A stretch of DNA of 36,537 nt from Anaerolineales bacterium (GCA_022865905.1 JALHUM010000123.1:1-36537), one strand, 5' to 3'; counted from the first letter of the stretch, positions 15,437-24,354 are shown. The notes: generated by a model not told the origin, from the letters alone. Made by a program: numbers and translations.

Positions 15437-17188
15437 CTAACCTCCAACCGTCCAAAGCCATTTCTTGAGCAGCTCGCGCCGGTGGGCCTGGTCGGCGGGG
15501 AAGCGCAGCGGGCGGCCGCGCCCATCCACGATCACGCCCATCGCCGTCCCGTTGACGGTCATGCTGCCGCCGAGGCCGGGGCCAAAGCCGACATCGGCAT
15601 GGTGGAGAGGCTCAAGGTACAGGCGGGCCGATTGGCCGATGGGCAAGGGCAGGATCTCCAGCGCGCCCGGCTTGACTTCCAGCCGGCTCTCGTTGCCGTT
15701 CTCGTAGACCAGTTGGGCGCGCAGAAGGGGCGTTCCAGGCCGGGAGGATGACAACGGCGAGACGACAGTCGCCAATCCGAGGAAGGCGCCCGATTCGAGC
15801 ACCTGGATTGGAAGGATCGCGTTCAGGTTGGCGGCCGCGCCCAGGGCCGGCAGAAGGTTATTCTGATCCAGGATCAAAGTGGTGACCCCGACCGGCTGGA
15901 TGGCATCCAGCAGGATCAGCAGACTCTGGCCCCGCGTGGGCACGTGGGTGATGGCGCTGCCTCCGGCCAGTATAGGTTCGAAATAGGGGGTCATGCCGGG
16001 CGCCAGCCGCCGGGCGCAGGGGGAGAAGTCTTTGCTCGCCGCGTTCATCGCCAGGTAAAGGGTCTGGCGGGCAAGGGCCTGTTCAAGGGCCAGGTCTTCA
16101 GCCGTTGCCGGGATGGAAGTTGGGTAAAGCGATTTCTGGTAGAGGTAATCTTGCACCACGTCGGCCGGGATGTCGAGCGGCAGCCAGCGGAGGATATCCT
16201 CCAGGCTGGTGTACCCCAGCAAACCGGAAAGCCCTTCGCCCAGGCCAAGCTGCGGATAGACGCCCAACGTCAGCTCGCCGCCGAACGAGGCGGCCACCGT
16301 TGCGTCCGTGGCGCCGATGTCAATGCCCAGGACACCCTTGCGGGGATCGTAGATCTGGCTGAGGAAGCGGATGATGCGCCCCTGAGCATAGGCCGTCGGC
16401 ATGAGGTTGCCGCCCGCCCAGGCCCCCAGTTCCTCCACGCCGCCGATCTGGTTCATGCGGATGTGGGCGTAGAGATCGGCCAGGATGCGTTGAGCAGGCA
16501 ACAGATCCTCGGTTTCGAGCGTAGGGCGTAGGTTCGCGCCGATGCTCAAGGAGGCAGTCAGCGACTTGAATGAAGCCTTGACTTCGGGGACGAGCGCCTG
16601 GTTCCCTGCGAACAAGAGCGCCGGGCGTTTATCTGGAGGCAGCAGGTAACAGGCCAGGCCGATGGTTTCGAGGATGCGTTGCATCGATCGCGTGGCGCCG
16701 CCGTCGGTGCCTCCAGCAACCAGGATGAGGTCTGGGCGCAGGCGCAGGATGTTGTCAATCTGTTCCTCCGGCTTGCGCCGGTCGTTCATGCCGATGGCCT
16801 CGACCACCCGTGTGTAAGTGGTACGCGCCAACCGCTGGGCGCTCTCGAAGGAGACATCTGCTAGGAGGCCGACAACAACCGTTTTGATGGCCGGCCCAGC
16901 CGAGATCGTAGCCGCGAATGTATCCACCCCGCTGCCGCCCTGTGAGGGGATGATCAGGCGCAGGTTGGTATCCAACAGCGTCCGGCCAGTGACCGCCTCC
17001 AGATTCCTGATGGCCTGGTGCACGCCCTCGCCGACGTTCTTGAACGGCGCGATGGCAGTGGACGCTGCCTGACCGGAGGCGATGAAGCGATAATAGCCTT
17101 CGACCACGTCGAAGTGCGTGGCACGCGTTGTGGCGGCGCCAACATCTACAACCAGGAGGGAGTCTGCGTCAACCAGCGAGGTAGGCAT
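15437..17188 (-). CDS. MutL/GlmL-family ASKHA protein
   Basis: The 583-residue protein carries two ASKHA phosphate-loop signatures: LLVVDVGAATTRATHFDVVEG at the start and GVLGIDIGATDATVAASFGG in the middle. It also has LVAGGTDGGATRSM and PILAGGSAITHVP. This is the pattern of the MutL family, whose best-known members sit between the glutamate mutase genes glmS and glmE and are thought to act in repair or assembly of B12 mutases. No glutamate mutase is here, but a B12-binding mutase subunit and MeaB lie divergently at 22308-23807. It sits in a tight operon with membrane and zinc-ribbon proteins, suggesting a different or added role. Confidence 0.8.
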   Translation of the reverse strand: MPTSLVDADSLLVVDVGAATTRATHFDVVEGYYRFIASGQAASTAIAPFKNVGEGVHQAIRNLEAVTGRTLLDTNLRLIIPSQGGSGVDTFAATISAGPAIKTVVVGLLADVSFESAQRLARTTYTRVVEAIGMNDRRKPEEQIDNILRLRPDLILVAGGTDGGATRSMQRILETIGLACYLLPPDKRPALLFAGNQALVPEVKASFKSLTASLSIGANLRPTLETEDLLPAQRILADLYAHIRMNQIGGVEELGAWAGGNLMPTAYAQGRIIRFLSQIYDPRKGVLGIDIGATDATVAASFGGELTLGVYPQLGLGEGLSGLLGYTSLEDILRWLPLDIPADVVQDYLYQKSLYPTSIPATAEDLALEQALARQTLYLAMNAASKDFSPCARRLAPGMTPYFEPILAGGSAITHVPTRGQSLLILLDAIQPVGVTTLILDQNNLLPALGAAANLNAILPIQVLESGAFLGLATVVSPLSSSRPGTPLLRAQLVYENGNESRLEVKPGALEILPLPIGQSARLYLEPLHHADVGFGPGLGGSMTVNGTAMGVIVDGRGRPLRFPADQAHRRELLKKWLWTVGG

Positions 17189-17194
17189 AACCGT

Positions 17195-17869
17195 CTATAA
17201 AAAAGATGCGATGAAACTCCACAAGAAGCTCAAGCGTTCGACCAGGGCGGTCATGGCGGAGGCGTAGATCCCCGCGAACAGGACGCCAAAAGTGATCGCG
17301 ATGAAAACCTTGCCGATCCCGCCCAGGATATCTACCAGACGATTGCCCTGCGGGCCGCTTGGGGTGGCTTTGGCGCTGAAGTGGAAATAGACCAGCGTGG
17401 TCAGCGTGCCGACCAGGATAATGCTGGCCTCGAAGATGCGTTCGGAAACGCTGCCTCCCGTTTTGAGGTCGAAGAGGTTGATCGAGGCGCGGGTCTGCGG
17501 GAGGAGCGTGCCCAACACCGCGCCGCCCACCGCTACCGCCGCGCCTGCGCCGACCATGAAGGCCATAGCCGGGTTGCCCAGGTGGGCTGTGCGCGGCGAG
17601 AGTTTCATGAGTAGCAACATCCCTAAGAGGAGTGGAACAAGGGATAGGGTGCGCTCCAGCATATCCCCGTAGATCAAGGGCATGAAAAGCTTCGGCCACA
17701 GCACCTGGTGCCAGGCCACCGCAGCCGTGTATCCGGCCGAAACGCCAATGAAGATATAGATTGCCAGTCGGAAGAGTGGGTTATCACCCACCAGGTAGCT
17801 CAACACCAACAGCGTGAAGATGAAACTCACAATAGCCGTGACGAAATCCAGATTTATCCCGTCGGGCAT
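17195..17869 (-). CDS. Polytopic membrane protein of the MutL operon (224 aa)
   Basis: Six or so hydrophobic helices cover nearly the whole length (for example FIFTLLVLSYLV, LVPLLLGMLLLMKL, AFMVGAGAAVAVGGAVLGTLL, ASIILVGTLTTLVYF, ITFGVLFAGIYASAMTALV). No motif of a known transporter is visible. It lies six bases before MutL and two bases after the zinc-ribbon gene, so all are probably co-transcribed. Function unknown. Confidence 0.7.
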   Translation of the reverse strand: MPDGINLDFVTAIVSFIFTLLVLSYLVGDNPLFRLAIYIFIGVSAGYTAAVAWHQVLWPKLFMPLIYGDMLERTLSLVPLLLGMLLLMKLSPRTAHLGNPAMAFMVGAGAAVAVGGAVLGTLLPQTRASINLFDLKTGGSVSERIFEASIILVGTLTTLVYFHFSAKATPSGPQGNRLVDILGGIGKVFIAITFGVLFAGIYASAMTALVERLSFLWSFIASFL

Positions 17870-17871
17870 CG

Positions 17872-20487
17872 CTACGCCCCTTCCTCTGTCTTGCTCCGGC
17901 GGGCGCGCCAGGCAGCGATTGCGCTCGACAAGCCACCAACCAGGATCATCACCTCAGCCAGGAACAGTCCGGCGCTGAAGGCGTCCCAGTAGCGCCGCGT
18001 CAGACCCACGCCCTGGAAGACCTGTTCGTTGGCCTGCTCGTAAGCTTTTCCACCCGCCAGGCCGGTCACCAGGCCTTTGATCTGTCCCGAATCATAATAA
18101 GGCCGGATCATGGGTTCCGCCTGTGCAGAGATGACCATGATCATCGGCGCAGTGTTCAGGTAATGCCCGGCCTGTTCGATCCAGGTGCGGCCGGTGTCGG
18201 CGTTATCGGTCAAAACGAGAACGGCAGCAAAATCGCTTAGATCCTGGACACCCTGGAGCGTCGGCGTCTGCCAGGCGGGGGCGCCCTCGAGGGTGTAAGT
18301 TGCAGCCGCTGGCGGATCCTCGGCAAAACCGAGTATGCCAGCCGGGCCTCCGGCCAGATAGCCCAGGTTTACATATTCCGGCGGGGTCGGGAGCCTCTTC
18401 ATGAAAGAGTCAGCCAGGATCGGGCCGGTTGGCGAGGTGGAGAGTATCGCCAGACGAGGGCCTTTAAAGAGCAGGTGTTCGATCACCGGCGCAGCCGCCG
18501 CCTCCAACTCGCCGGAGAGCGCCGGTTCGTAATCGAAGACCATGAGAACTGACGGATTGGCCCTTAAGCCGTTGATCAGGCCCCTGGTCGTGCTCAACTC
18601 GGAAGGATAGACAACCCCAGGGACGGTCTGGATACCGGTCGCGAGCGGCAGGCCTACGGCCAGGATCAACACCAGGGCAATGATCCAGCGCAGGAGGCTG
18701 GTAGAGCGCAGGCGCGTCTGGCCAGACAAAGGACGGGGTTCGCTTTCTGCGGCCACCAGGCGCTCCAGGCTGGCTGCGTGACGCTGCTGGCTCTCCGTCA
18801 TCTGGAGCTTGGCGGAGTAGGCCTGCGGCTTGCGCAGCGCTCCCAGCCCGGGGCTGAGGGGGAGCACACCGCTCAATCCGGCCAGCGGTCCCCCGATGGC
18901 GGCCTCCTCTTTCTCTTCCTCTTGCGGGGCCTTGCTCTCGGCCATCACCGCCTCGACCGGGCGCATGGCCTGCACCCAGGAGGGCAGTTCTGCCGGCGCG
19001 ATCTCTGGCTTCTCGGCCGCCCCGGCGGGAGCTTTCTTCTCGCCCCTTTCCGGCTTCAGCATGGATAACCAATCCGGAGTTTCCATCAGGAGGTTCGCCT
19101 CGCGCTCGCCTGCTGGCAGAGCTGCCTCTTCCAGGGCGGCAGGTGAGGGGACTTCAGCCGGGGCAGCGCCCTCCTCGAACTCCGCCAGCCATTCGGGCAT
19201 GATTTTGCCTGGTTCTTCGACAGGCTTGCTTTCCGTTGGGCTGGCAAAGGCCGGTGCAGCCGGTTCTTCTTGCGCGGGGGGTGCCTCTGTCTCGAATTTC
19301 GCCAACCAATCGGGGTTCTCCTCAGCAGGAGGCTTCGTTTCGGGTGTGAAGGAGGGTTCGGGTGTGAAGATCGAGACGGCCGGTTTTTCTGTTTCCTTGG
19401 GGACAATTGGAGTCAAGTTCGCAGGCCAGTCGGGCGTTTCTGCCGGAGGCGCAGGCTCTGGCGTTGGTTTCTCCTTGGGAGCAGCCGCCTCAAAGACAGC
19501 GCCCGGCGCAGGCGGTTTCGCCTCTTCCGCAAAGGTGCTCGCCTGAAGTCCCGCCAACCAATCTGGCGATTCCTCGAAAGGTACATCAATGTGCGGAAAT
19601 TCACGCGTCGGCGTTTTGGATTCAGCCTGCAGCTTCATCAGCCAATCGGGAAGCTCCTCAGAGGGTGCAGACTTCGGACCGGTTGGCGGTACAGCCGAGC
19701 CTTTCTCAGGCTCGGCTTGGAGGCCAGCCAACCAGGTGGGTAGTTCTTCAGGGGGCTTTGCTTCAGCGGGGGCGGCCTGGATGTGGCCAAGTCTGGCAGG
19801 CGCAGGCTCGCTTTTCTGATCAGGAAACCAATCCGGCAGGCCTTCCAAATTTGCCGAGGCTGTCGGCTTAGATTCTGGCGGGAAGGGCGGCGCTCCACCG
19901 GCCGTTGGCGCGGGCTTTTCTTTCTCCTCCTGGCTCAAGCGTCCCAGCCAGTCCGTGCCTTCCGATGGTGCGATAGGCTCCTCCTCGGCAGGCGTCCCTG
20001 GCTGGATTGGAGATTTGTCGCGGATACTTGCAAGCCAATCCGGTACTTTCTCTTCCTCCTTAGCGCCGGCCTCCAGGCCGGATAACCAATCGGGCAGTTT
20101 TACGTCTACTGGCTGCGGGGCAGATTCCGCTCCGGTTGGGAACGGCCAGCCCTCGTCCGCGAAAGGTTTCGCTGGCTGCGCCAGGGGAGTCTGGCTATCC
20201 TGATCACGCAAGTCGCGCAGCCAGGAGGGCAGGGCGCGTTCCAGTTCGGCGGTATTCTCTCTGGTCGGTACGTCGCCAGCTTGGATGGATTCTGGCTCCG
20301 CAAAAGGCGCGGCGCCTCTTTTCATCTCAGACGTTCTTTGCTCTACCGGCTCCTCACCAGGATAGATCTGGGGGCGGTTATCGGGCGAAGAGGCCAACAG
20401 CGGCTTCAGCCGCGCCCCGCAAAACGCACACTTCTCCAATTCGTCGGAGTTGGGTTTGCCGCACATCGGGCAGCGCAGATCGGCCAT
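17872..20487 (-). CDS. Zinc-ribbon protein with about 13 PDWL-type repeats and two membrane helices
   Basis: The 871-residue protein opens with a zinc ribbon, CPMCGKPNSDELEKCAFCG. A Pro/Glu/Ala-rich, probably disordered region to about residue 500 carries a repeated short motif [LSTNVM]-P-[DSTE]-W-[LFV]-x-x-[LFMI]: LPSWLRDL, LPDWLSGL, VPDWLASI, LPTWLAGL, LPDWLMKL, SPDWLAGL, NPDWLAKF, MPEWLAEF, TPDWLSML, LPSWVQAM and others. A GPLAGLSGVLPL segment follows, then a helix (WIIALVLILAVGLPLATGI), an outer domain of about 200 residues and a final helix near the C-terminus. The start is ATG 20487, preceded by a G-rich site. The repeats look like docking motifs; the partner is unknown. Confidence 0.75.
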   Translation of the reverse strand: MADLRCPMCGKPNSDELEKCAFCGARLKPLLASSPDNRPQIYPGEEPVEQRTSEMKRGAAPFAEPESIQAGDVPTRENTAELERALPSWLRDLRDQDSQTPLAQPAKPFADEGWPFPTGAESAPQPVDVKLPDWLSGLEAGAKEEEKVPDWLASIRDKSPIQPGTPAEEEPIAPSEGTDWLGRLSQEEKEKPAPTAGGAPPFPPESKPTASANLEGLPDWFPDQKSEPAPARLGHIQAAPAEAKPPEELPTWLAGLQAEPEKGSAVPPTGPKSAPSEELPDWLMKLQAESKTPTREFPHIDVPFEESPDWLAGLQASTFAEEAKPPAPGAVFEAAAPKEKPTPEPAPPAETPDWPANLTPIVPKETEKPAVSIFTPEPSFTPETKPPAEENPDWLAKFETEAPPAQEEPAAPAFASPTESKPVEEPGKIMPEWLAEFEEGAAPAEVPSPAALEEAALPAGEREANLLMETPDWLSMLKPERGEKKAPAGAAEKPEIAPAELPSWVQAMRPVEAVMAESKAPQEEEKEEAAIGGPLAGLSGVLPLSPGLGALRKPQAYSAKLQMTESQQRHAASLERLVAAESEPRPLSGQTRLRSTSLLRWIIALVLILAVGLPLATGIQTVPGVVYPSELSTTRGLINGLRANPSVLMVFDYEPALSGELEAAAAPVIEHLLFKGPRLAILSTSPTGPILADSFMKRLPTPPEYVNLGYLAGGPAGILGFAEDPPAAATYTLEGAPAWQTPTLQGVQDLSDFAAVLVLTDNADTGRTWIEQAGHYLNTAPMIMVISAQAEPMIRPYYDSGQIKGLVTGLAGGKAYEQANEQVFQGVGLTRRYWDAFSAGLFLAEVMILVGGLSSAIAAWRARRSKTEEGA

Positions 20488-21134
20488 CACTTTCCCCCTC
20501 TCGAGGGATCGCTCCCGTAGGGCCGGTCAGCGCCAAACAGGACGCGCAGGCCGGTGGTCAGCGAACCCAGGGCAACGCCAATCAGGATGCCGCGCGCCCC
20601 GGCCGCCGCCAGTACCTGGGCGATGAACGGCCGGATCAGGTCGCCCAAGATCGGCACGTTGCCAACATATGGAAGCGGCACAGTGCCCAGCAAGATCAAT
20701 AAAGCTGTAACCAGGAAGATAACCGAAATCAGGTTGTTACGGCGGCGCAGCAGGCGGATGCTGGCATACATCAGCGTGACGGCCAGCATTGCCATCAAGC
20801 TGGTTTCGACCGGTAGTTGGATCGCCTTGAAGATCAGGGCCATCAGGGCGTGATCCGGCCGCAACCACAACCCAAGGATCAAAGTGGTGAGCAGGGAAAA
20901 TATCAGGATCAGGCTGTAAATCCCGCCTTTCTCTTTGCTGCGGATCTTATCGGTATGGACAGCCAAAAGGTTGAAGAGGCCAAGGAAAAGGGCAACCGCG
21001 GCCAGGATGATGACCCAATTCAGGATCGTGATACGCAGGTTGACCAGGATGGGAAGCTCGACAAAGTACCCCACCAGCATGATGAGGCCGGTGGCAATGG
21101 CAATGACGGCGGAAAACAGTCCCCTCAGCTTCAC
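20487..21134 (-). CDS. Polytopic membrane protein of the MutL operon (215 aa)
   Basis: Starts with GTG in a GTGA overlap with the preceding gene and ends sharing one base with the zinc-ribbon gene's ATG. About six helices are seen (AVIAIATGLIMLVGYFV, ILNWVIILAAVALFLGLFNLL, LILIFSLLTTLILGLWL, SLMAMLAVTLMYASIRLL, VIFLVTALLILLGTV, ILIGVALGSLTTGLRVLFG). No known motif is visible. The gene order and couplings imply a complex with its neighbours. Confidence 0.7.
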   Translation of the reverse strand: MKLRGLFSAVIAIATGLIMLVGYFVELPILVNLRITILNWVIILAAVALFLGLFNLLAVHTDKIRSKEKGGIYSLILIFSLLTTLILGLWLRPDHALMALIFKAIQLPVETSLMAMLAVTLMYASIRLLRRRNNLISVIFLVTALLILLGTVPLPYVGNVPILGDLIRPFIAQVLAAAGARGILIGVALGSLTTGLRVLFGADRPYGSDPSRGGK

Positions 21135-21874
21135 AGCACACCTGCCAGTTTCAGGAGGGCGCCCACGAGAATGCCGATTACGATCAGCCAGCGCAGGATG
21201 TCCTGGACGGTTAGGCTGGCGGAGTGGAAAGGCCTGGCCTTGAGGTATGCCCCGGCCGCGTACAACTCCTCGCCGATCAGTGGATCCTGCGCGCTGGCGT
21301 AAAGGATGGCCTGGGCCGTCAGATTATCGCTGCCTGCCAGTGTGGAGGTGTTTCCCCGTTCGGCGGTATCGGTCAATAATGCCACTTCGACGCCGAAGTT
21401 CCCCATCAGCACATTGGCTGAGAGGTTCTCATCCTGCATCACCGGCAGAACGCCTGCCGCGTAGGAGAAGGGGGTCAGGCCGGTCAGGCGTGCGGGGGTA
21501 GCGTCATATCCGGTCGAGAGGGCGGCTTGCCCGGAGGCCAGCAGCGCGTCCTGGGAGAGGATGGTTACCGCGCCGTCGCCGGAGGTCGCCACCGGAGGCC
21601 GGTCGCTGGCCGCAGTCAGCTCGGAGAGGCGGCGCAGCATTTCCAGGCCTGCCAGCTCGGCGGCGCTCTGCGGCGTGGTCAACCCGCCGCGTCCCAGCGA
21701 GATGTGCAGCCGGCTGCCTTCTTCTACCGCCAAGCCGATGGCCTTGCGCAGGCGGGCAAACGCCGGGATCTCTCGAAACGCCGGCGTGGACTTTCGGCGC
21801 AGGAACGCCAGTCCTGCCATCAGGATTGCGCTGAGAATGACCAGGCCAAAGCCGGCCAATCCGACCCAGTTCAC
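21131..21874 (-). CDS. Bitopic protein of the MutL operon (247 aa), DUF6754-like by memory
   Basis: GTG start in a GTGA overlap. A helix lies at about 5-25, followed by RLRKAIGLAVEEGSRLHISLGRGGL and a soluble alpha/beta region with DRPPVATSGDGAVTILSQDAL and GNFGVEVALLTDTAERG, and a C-terminal helix (ILRWLIVIGILVGALLKLAGVL). The pattern resembles a domain-of-unknown-function family that I believe is DUF6754; this should be treated as a guess. It probably anchors a soluble domain at the membrane in the same complex as its neighbours. Confidence 0.6.
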   Translation of the reverse strand: MNWVGLAGFGLVILSAILMAGLAFLRRKSTPAFREIPAFARLRKAIGLAVEEGSRLHISLGRGGLTTPQSAAELAGLEMLRRLSELTAASDRPPVATSGDGAVTILSQDALLASGQAALSTGYDATPARLTGLTPFSYAAGVLPVMQDENLSANVLMGNFGVEVALLTDTAERGNTSTLAGSDNLTAQAILYASAQDPLIGEELYAAGAYLKARPFHSASLTVQDILRWLIVIGILVGALLKLAGVL

Positions 21875-22131
21875 GCTGTGCCTTCCTCTCGCAGAAAAGC
21901 GGCGAACGCCTGCGCCTCTTCGTCATCTTCGAGCAGGTGCGCCAGCGCGCCGACCTGGGTGTCCGAAAAGGCCGGATGCAGGAGCGGCGCTCCCAGGTAC
22001 AATGCCTGCGCGCCGAGCACGGTCAGCGGCCTGGCAGCCTCCAACGCCCAGGCTGCCAGGTTCTCCAGCCCCAGGCGGCGCAGGAAGTCGGCCCAGGCGG
22101 GCCACGATGTACGAAAGTCAGAAGGGCTCAT
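21871..22131 (-). CDS. Small first gene of the MutL operon (86 aa)
   Basis: ATG 22131 is preferred over ATG 22140 because a purine-rich GCAGAGA lies just before it. The product is a soluble, Ala/Leu-rich helical protein (WADFLRRLGLENLAAWALEAARPLT; LAHLLEDDEEAQAFAAFLREE) without a known motif. It is the promoter-proximal gene: a TATACT -10 lies at 22164-22159. It ends in GTGA overlap with the next gene. Function unknown. Confidence 0.55.
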   Translation of the reverse strand: MSPSDFRTSWPAWADFLRRLGLENLAAWALEAARPLTVLGAQALYLGAPLLHPAFSDTQVGALAHLLEDDEEAQAFAAFLREEGTA

Positions 22132-22158
22132 TCTCTGCATCGGACGCCTATACGCTCT

Positions 22159-22164
22159 AGTATA
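22159..22164 (-). promoter_or_regulatory. -10 box of the MutL operon
   Basis: TATACT on the minus strand lies 27 bases before ATG 22131, giving a leader of about 20 bases. The -35 region is weak. Confidence 0.45.
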
Positions 22165-22270
22165 GCACACCCATGACACATTCAGACTTACACCACAGTC
22201 AGTATCACACAGAACAGATGAGCGTAGATTGATTCTATATCCTCACGCGCAACAGGTCAAGTAGCCATAG

Positions 22271-22276
22271 TATAAT
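22271..22276 (+). promoter_or_regulatory. -10 box of the B12-mutase subunit gene
   Basis: A perfect TATAAT. Transcription would start near 22283. This rules out the in-frame ATG at 22275, which overlaps the box, as the start. A clear -35 is not seen. Confidence 0.5.
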
Positions 22277-22307
22277 GCATTTGAAGATTCTTTCACGTGA
22301 GGGAACC

Positions 22308-22709
22308 ATGACTGAACGAAAAATCCGCGTTTTGGTCGCCAAGCCCGGTTTGGACGGTCACGACCGCGGCGCCAAGGTGGTCGCCCGAGCCCTTCGGGAT
22401 GCCGGCATGGAAGTCATTTACACCGGCCTGCGCCAGACCCCGGAGATGATCGCCGAGGCCGCGCTCCAGGAAGATGTGGACGCGGTTGGGCTTTCCATAC
22501 TCTCCGGCGCGCACATGGCGCTCGTCCCGCGCGTGTTCGAGCTGCTCAGGGCTAACGGTCAGGAGCTCGTCAAAGTTTTCCTGGGCGGCATCATCCCAGA
22601 CGAAGATGTACTCCTCTTGAAAAAGATGGGCGTTGCTGGCATTTACGGTCCCGGCACCTCTACCGACGATATTGTGCGGGATGTGCGCCAGGCTTTATTG
22701 GCGAAGTGA
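22308..22709 (+). CDS. Methylmalonyl-CoA mutase, B12-binding subunit
   Basis: The 133-residue cobalamin-binding domain has [10 protein letters not shown] at 15-24 (DxHxxG, with H18 as the cobalt ligand), SILSGAHM and GGIIPDED, the usual signatures of the small or C-terminal subunit of acyl-CoA mutases. It needs a catalytic large subunit that is not in the window. GAGGGA precedes the ATG at 22308. MeaB follows, which supports a role in methylmalonyl/succinyl-CoA exchange. Whether the partner is methylmalonyl-, ethylmalonyl- or isobutyryl-CoA mutase is undecided. Confidence 0.88.
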   Translation: MTERKIRVLVAKPGLDGHDRGAKVVARALRDAGMEVIYTGLRQTPEMIAEAALQEDVDAVGLSILSGAHMALVPRVFELLRANGQELVKVFLGGIIPDEDVLLLKKMGVAGIYGPGTSTDDIVRDVRQALLAK

Positions 22710-22714
22710 TGATT

Positions 22715-22759
22715 ACGTTTTACGTTTTCCGCTCTACGTGTTCGCAGTACGTAAAACGT
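22715..22759. repeat. 11-bp inverted repeat between mutase subunit and meaB
   Basis: ACGTTTTACGT at 22715-22725 and ACGTAAAACGT at 22749-22759 are reverse complements around a 23-base loop. No T-run follows. It may be a repeat element or mRNA-stability hairpin within the operon. Confidence 0.4.
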
Positions 22760-22778
22760 GAAGTGTAAGGATCCAGCG

Positions 22779-23807
22779 ATGAAATTGGTTGATGCCGTCC
22801 TTTCCAGCGACCGTCTGGCGCTCTCCCGCCTGCTGACCCAGGTAGAGAACGACACGCCCGAAGGCCGCGCCGCCCTCGATGCCCTCTTTCCCCACACCGG
22901 AAAGGCGCATCTGATCGGCGTGACCGGCGCACCTGGGACGGGGAAATCCTCGCTTGTCAACCAACTGGCGCTCTACTACCGCAAACAGACGGGAAAACGC
23001 GTCGCCGTCGTCGCCGTGGACCCGACCAGTCCTTTCACCGGCGGCGCGCTGCTCGGCGACCGGGTGCGGATGCGCGACCTGGCTGGCGATGCGGACGTGT
23101 TCATCCGCTCGATGGCCTCGCGCGGCTCGCTCGGAGGCCTGGCCCACGCAACGGCGGCCCTATCGCAGGTCTTCGACGCGGCCGGCTACGAGATCATTTT
23201 CATCGAAACGGTCGGAGCGGGACAGGCGGAGGTGGACATCGCCCGCCTGGCGCACACCACGCTGGTGGTCGAGGCGCCGGGCTTCGGGGATGAGATCCAG
23301 GCCATCAAGGCCGGCATCCTGGAGATCGCCGACATCCTGGTGCTCAATAAAGCTGACCAGCCGGGCGTGGAAATCACCGAGCGCGCCCTGCGCGATATGC
23401 TCGAGATGGCGCATCCGGTGCGACGCATCTTCCAACATCATGGTAGCCTGATTTCGGGCTACCATCATGGCAAGGTTGAAACCCTCGATGCCCCTGTCAG
23501 TTTGCCTGAAAATCTATGGGTACCCCCGATCCTGCGCACCATCGCCATCCAGGAGACAGGCTCCGTCGAACTGGCCGAAGCCATTGCCCATCACAGGGAG
23601 CACCTGCGTCAGAGCGGAGACTGGTCGCGCCGCGAGCATGCCCGCCTGGAACGCGAGGTCGAGGCGTTGATCCAGGAGACTCTGGCGGCGCAATTCCGCG
23701 CCAACATCCAAGCAGCTTACTACGAGAAGGTGCTTGTTCAGGTTTTCGAGCACCAGCTCTCGCCGTGGGAGGCTGTCAAGGCCTTGCTGAATGGGAGGCA
23801 GACATGA
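22779..23807 (+). CDS. meaB: MeaB/ArgK-type GTPase, mutase chaperone
   Basis: This 342-residue G3E GTPase protects and reloads B12-dependent acyl-CoA mutases. Motifs: GVTGAPGTGKSSLVN around 48-61 (Walker A), VDPTSPFTGGALLGDRVRM (switch region typical of MeaB), IIFIETVGAGQAEVDI and NKADQPG. ATG 22779 with AAGGA upstream is favoured over the in-frame ATG at 22758. Its stop overlaps the next start (ATGA). Confidence 0.93.
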   Translation: MKLVDAVLSSDRLALSRLLTQVENDTPEGRAALDALFPHTGKAHLIGVTGAPGTGKSSLVNQLALYYRKQTGKRVAVVAVDPTSPFTGGALLGDRVRMRDLAGDADVFIRSMASRGSLGGLAHATAALSQVFDAAGYEIIFIETVGAGQAEVDIARLAHTTLVVEAPGFGDEIQAIKAGILEIADILVLNKADQPGVEITERALRDMLEMAHPVRRIFQHHGSLISGYHHGKVETLDAPVSLPENLWVPPILRTIAIQETGSVELAEAIAHHREHLRQSGDWSRREHARLEREVEALIQETLAAQFRANIQAAYYEKVLVQVFEHQLSPWEAVKALLNGRQT

Positions 23808-24352
23808 TCTACGGTGAACGCATCCGTCTGCGCAGTGTGGAACGGGATGATATTCCCCTTTTTGTCGGCTGGTTGAACGACCCCGAAGTGATCGAGAACC
23901 TGATGATGAGATTGCCCATCTCGACCACCGACGAAATCCGCTGGTTCGAGAAATTGGCCGACCTCGCTCCAGAAGAGAAACCGCTGGCGATTGAAATCCA
24001 CGCGGGGGATGGCTGGCGGCTCGTTGGCAACAGCGGTTTCCATAATATCCAGTGGGTGAACCGCTCTGCTGAGATCGGTCTCTTCATTGGCGATAAATCT
24101 ATCTGGAATCACGGCTATGGCACAGAAACGGTTCGCCTGCTGCTCAAGCACGGCTTCGAGACCCTCAACCTGAACCGTATTTACCTGCACGTCTACGAAC
24201 CCAACAAGCGCGCCATCCGCGCTTACGAGAAGGCTGGCTTCGTGCTCGAAGGATGCTTGCGGCAGGCAAGATACAAAAACGGCCAGTATCAGGATGAATT
24301 CATCATGAGCGTTCTGCGTTCAGAATGGGACGCTCAACGTGGAATGGAGTAG
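23804..24352 (+). CDS. GNAT acetyltransferase, RimJ/RimL type
   Basis: The 182-residue protein opens IYGERIRLRSVERDDI and has the acetyl-CoA loop region IWNHGYGTETVRLLLKHGF and the C-terminal NLNRIYLHVYEPNKRAIRAYEKAGF, all standard for the RimJ/RimL-like GNAT family. The substrate, either protein N-termini or small amines, is not predictable. It overlaps meaB by four bases and prs follows two bases later, so it is co-transcribed. Upstream in-frame codons to 23516 lie inside meaB and are a shadow. Confidence 0.85.
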   Translation: MIYGERIRLRSVERDDIPLFVGWLNDPEVIENLMMRLPISTTDEIRWFEKLADLAPEEKPLAIEIHAGDGWRLVGNSGFHNIQWVNRSAEIGLFIGDKSIWNHGYGTETVRLLLKHGFETLNLNRIYLHVYEPNKRAIRAYEKAGFVLEGCLRQARYKNGQYQDEFIMSVLRSEWDAQRGME

Positions 24353-24354
24353 CC

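Noticed and set aside
22275-22307. Upstream ATG for the B12-binding subunit
   Set aside because: That ATG overlaps the TATAAT box and would lie before the transcription start. ATG 22308 has a ribosome-binding site and matches the family N-terminus.
23516-23803. N-terminal extension of the GNAT gene
   Set aside because: The extra 96 codons lie inside meaB and are Arg/Gly/Pro-rich shadow sequence; the GNAT fold starts at MIYGERIRL.
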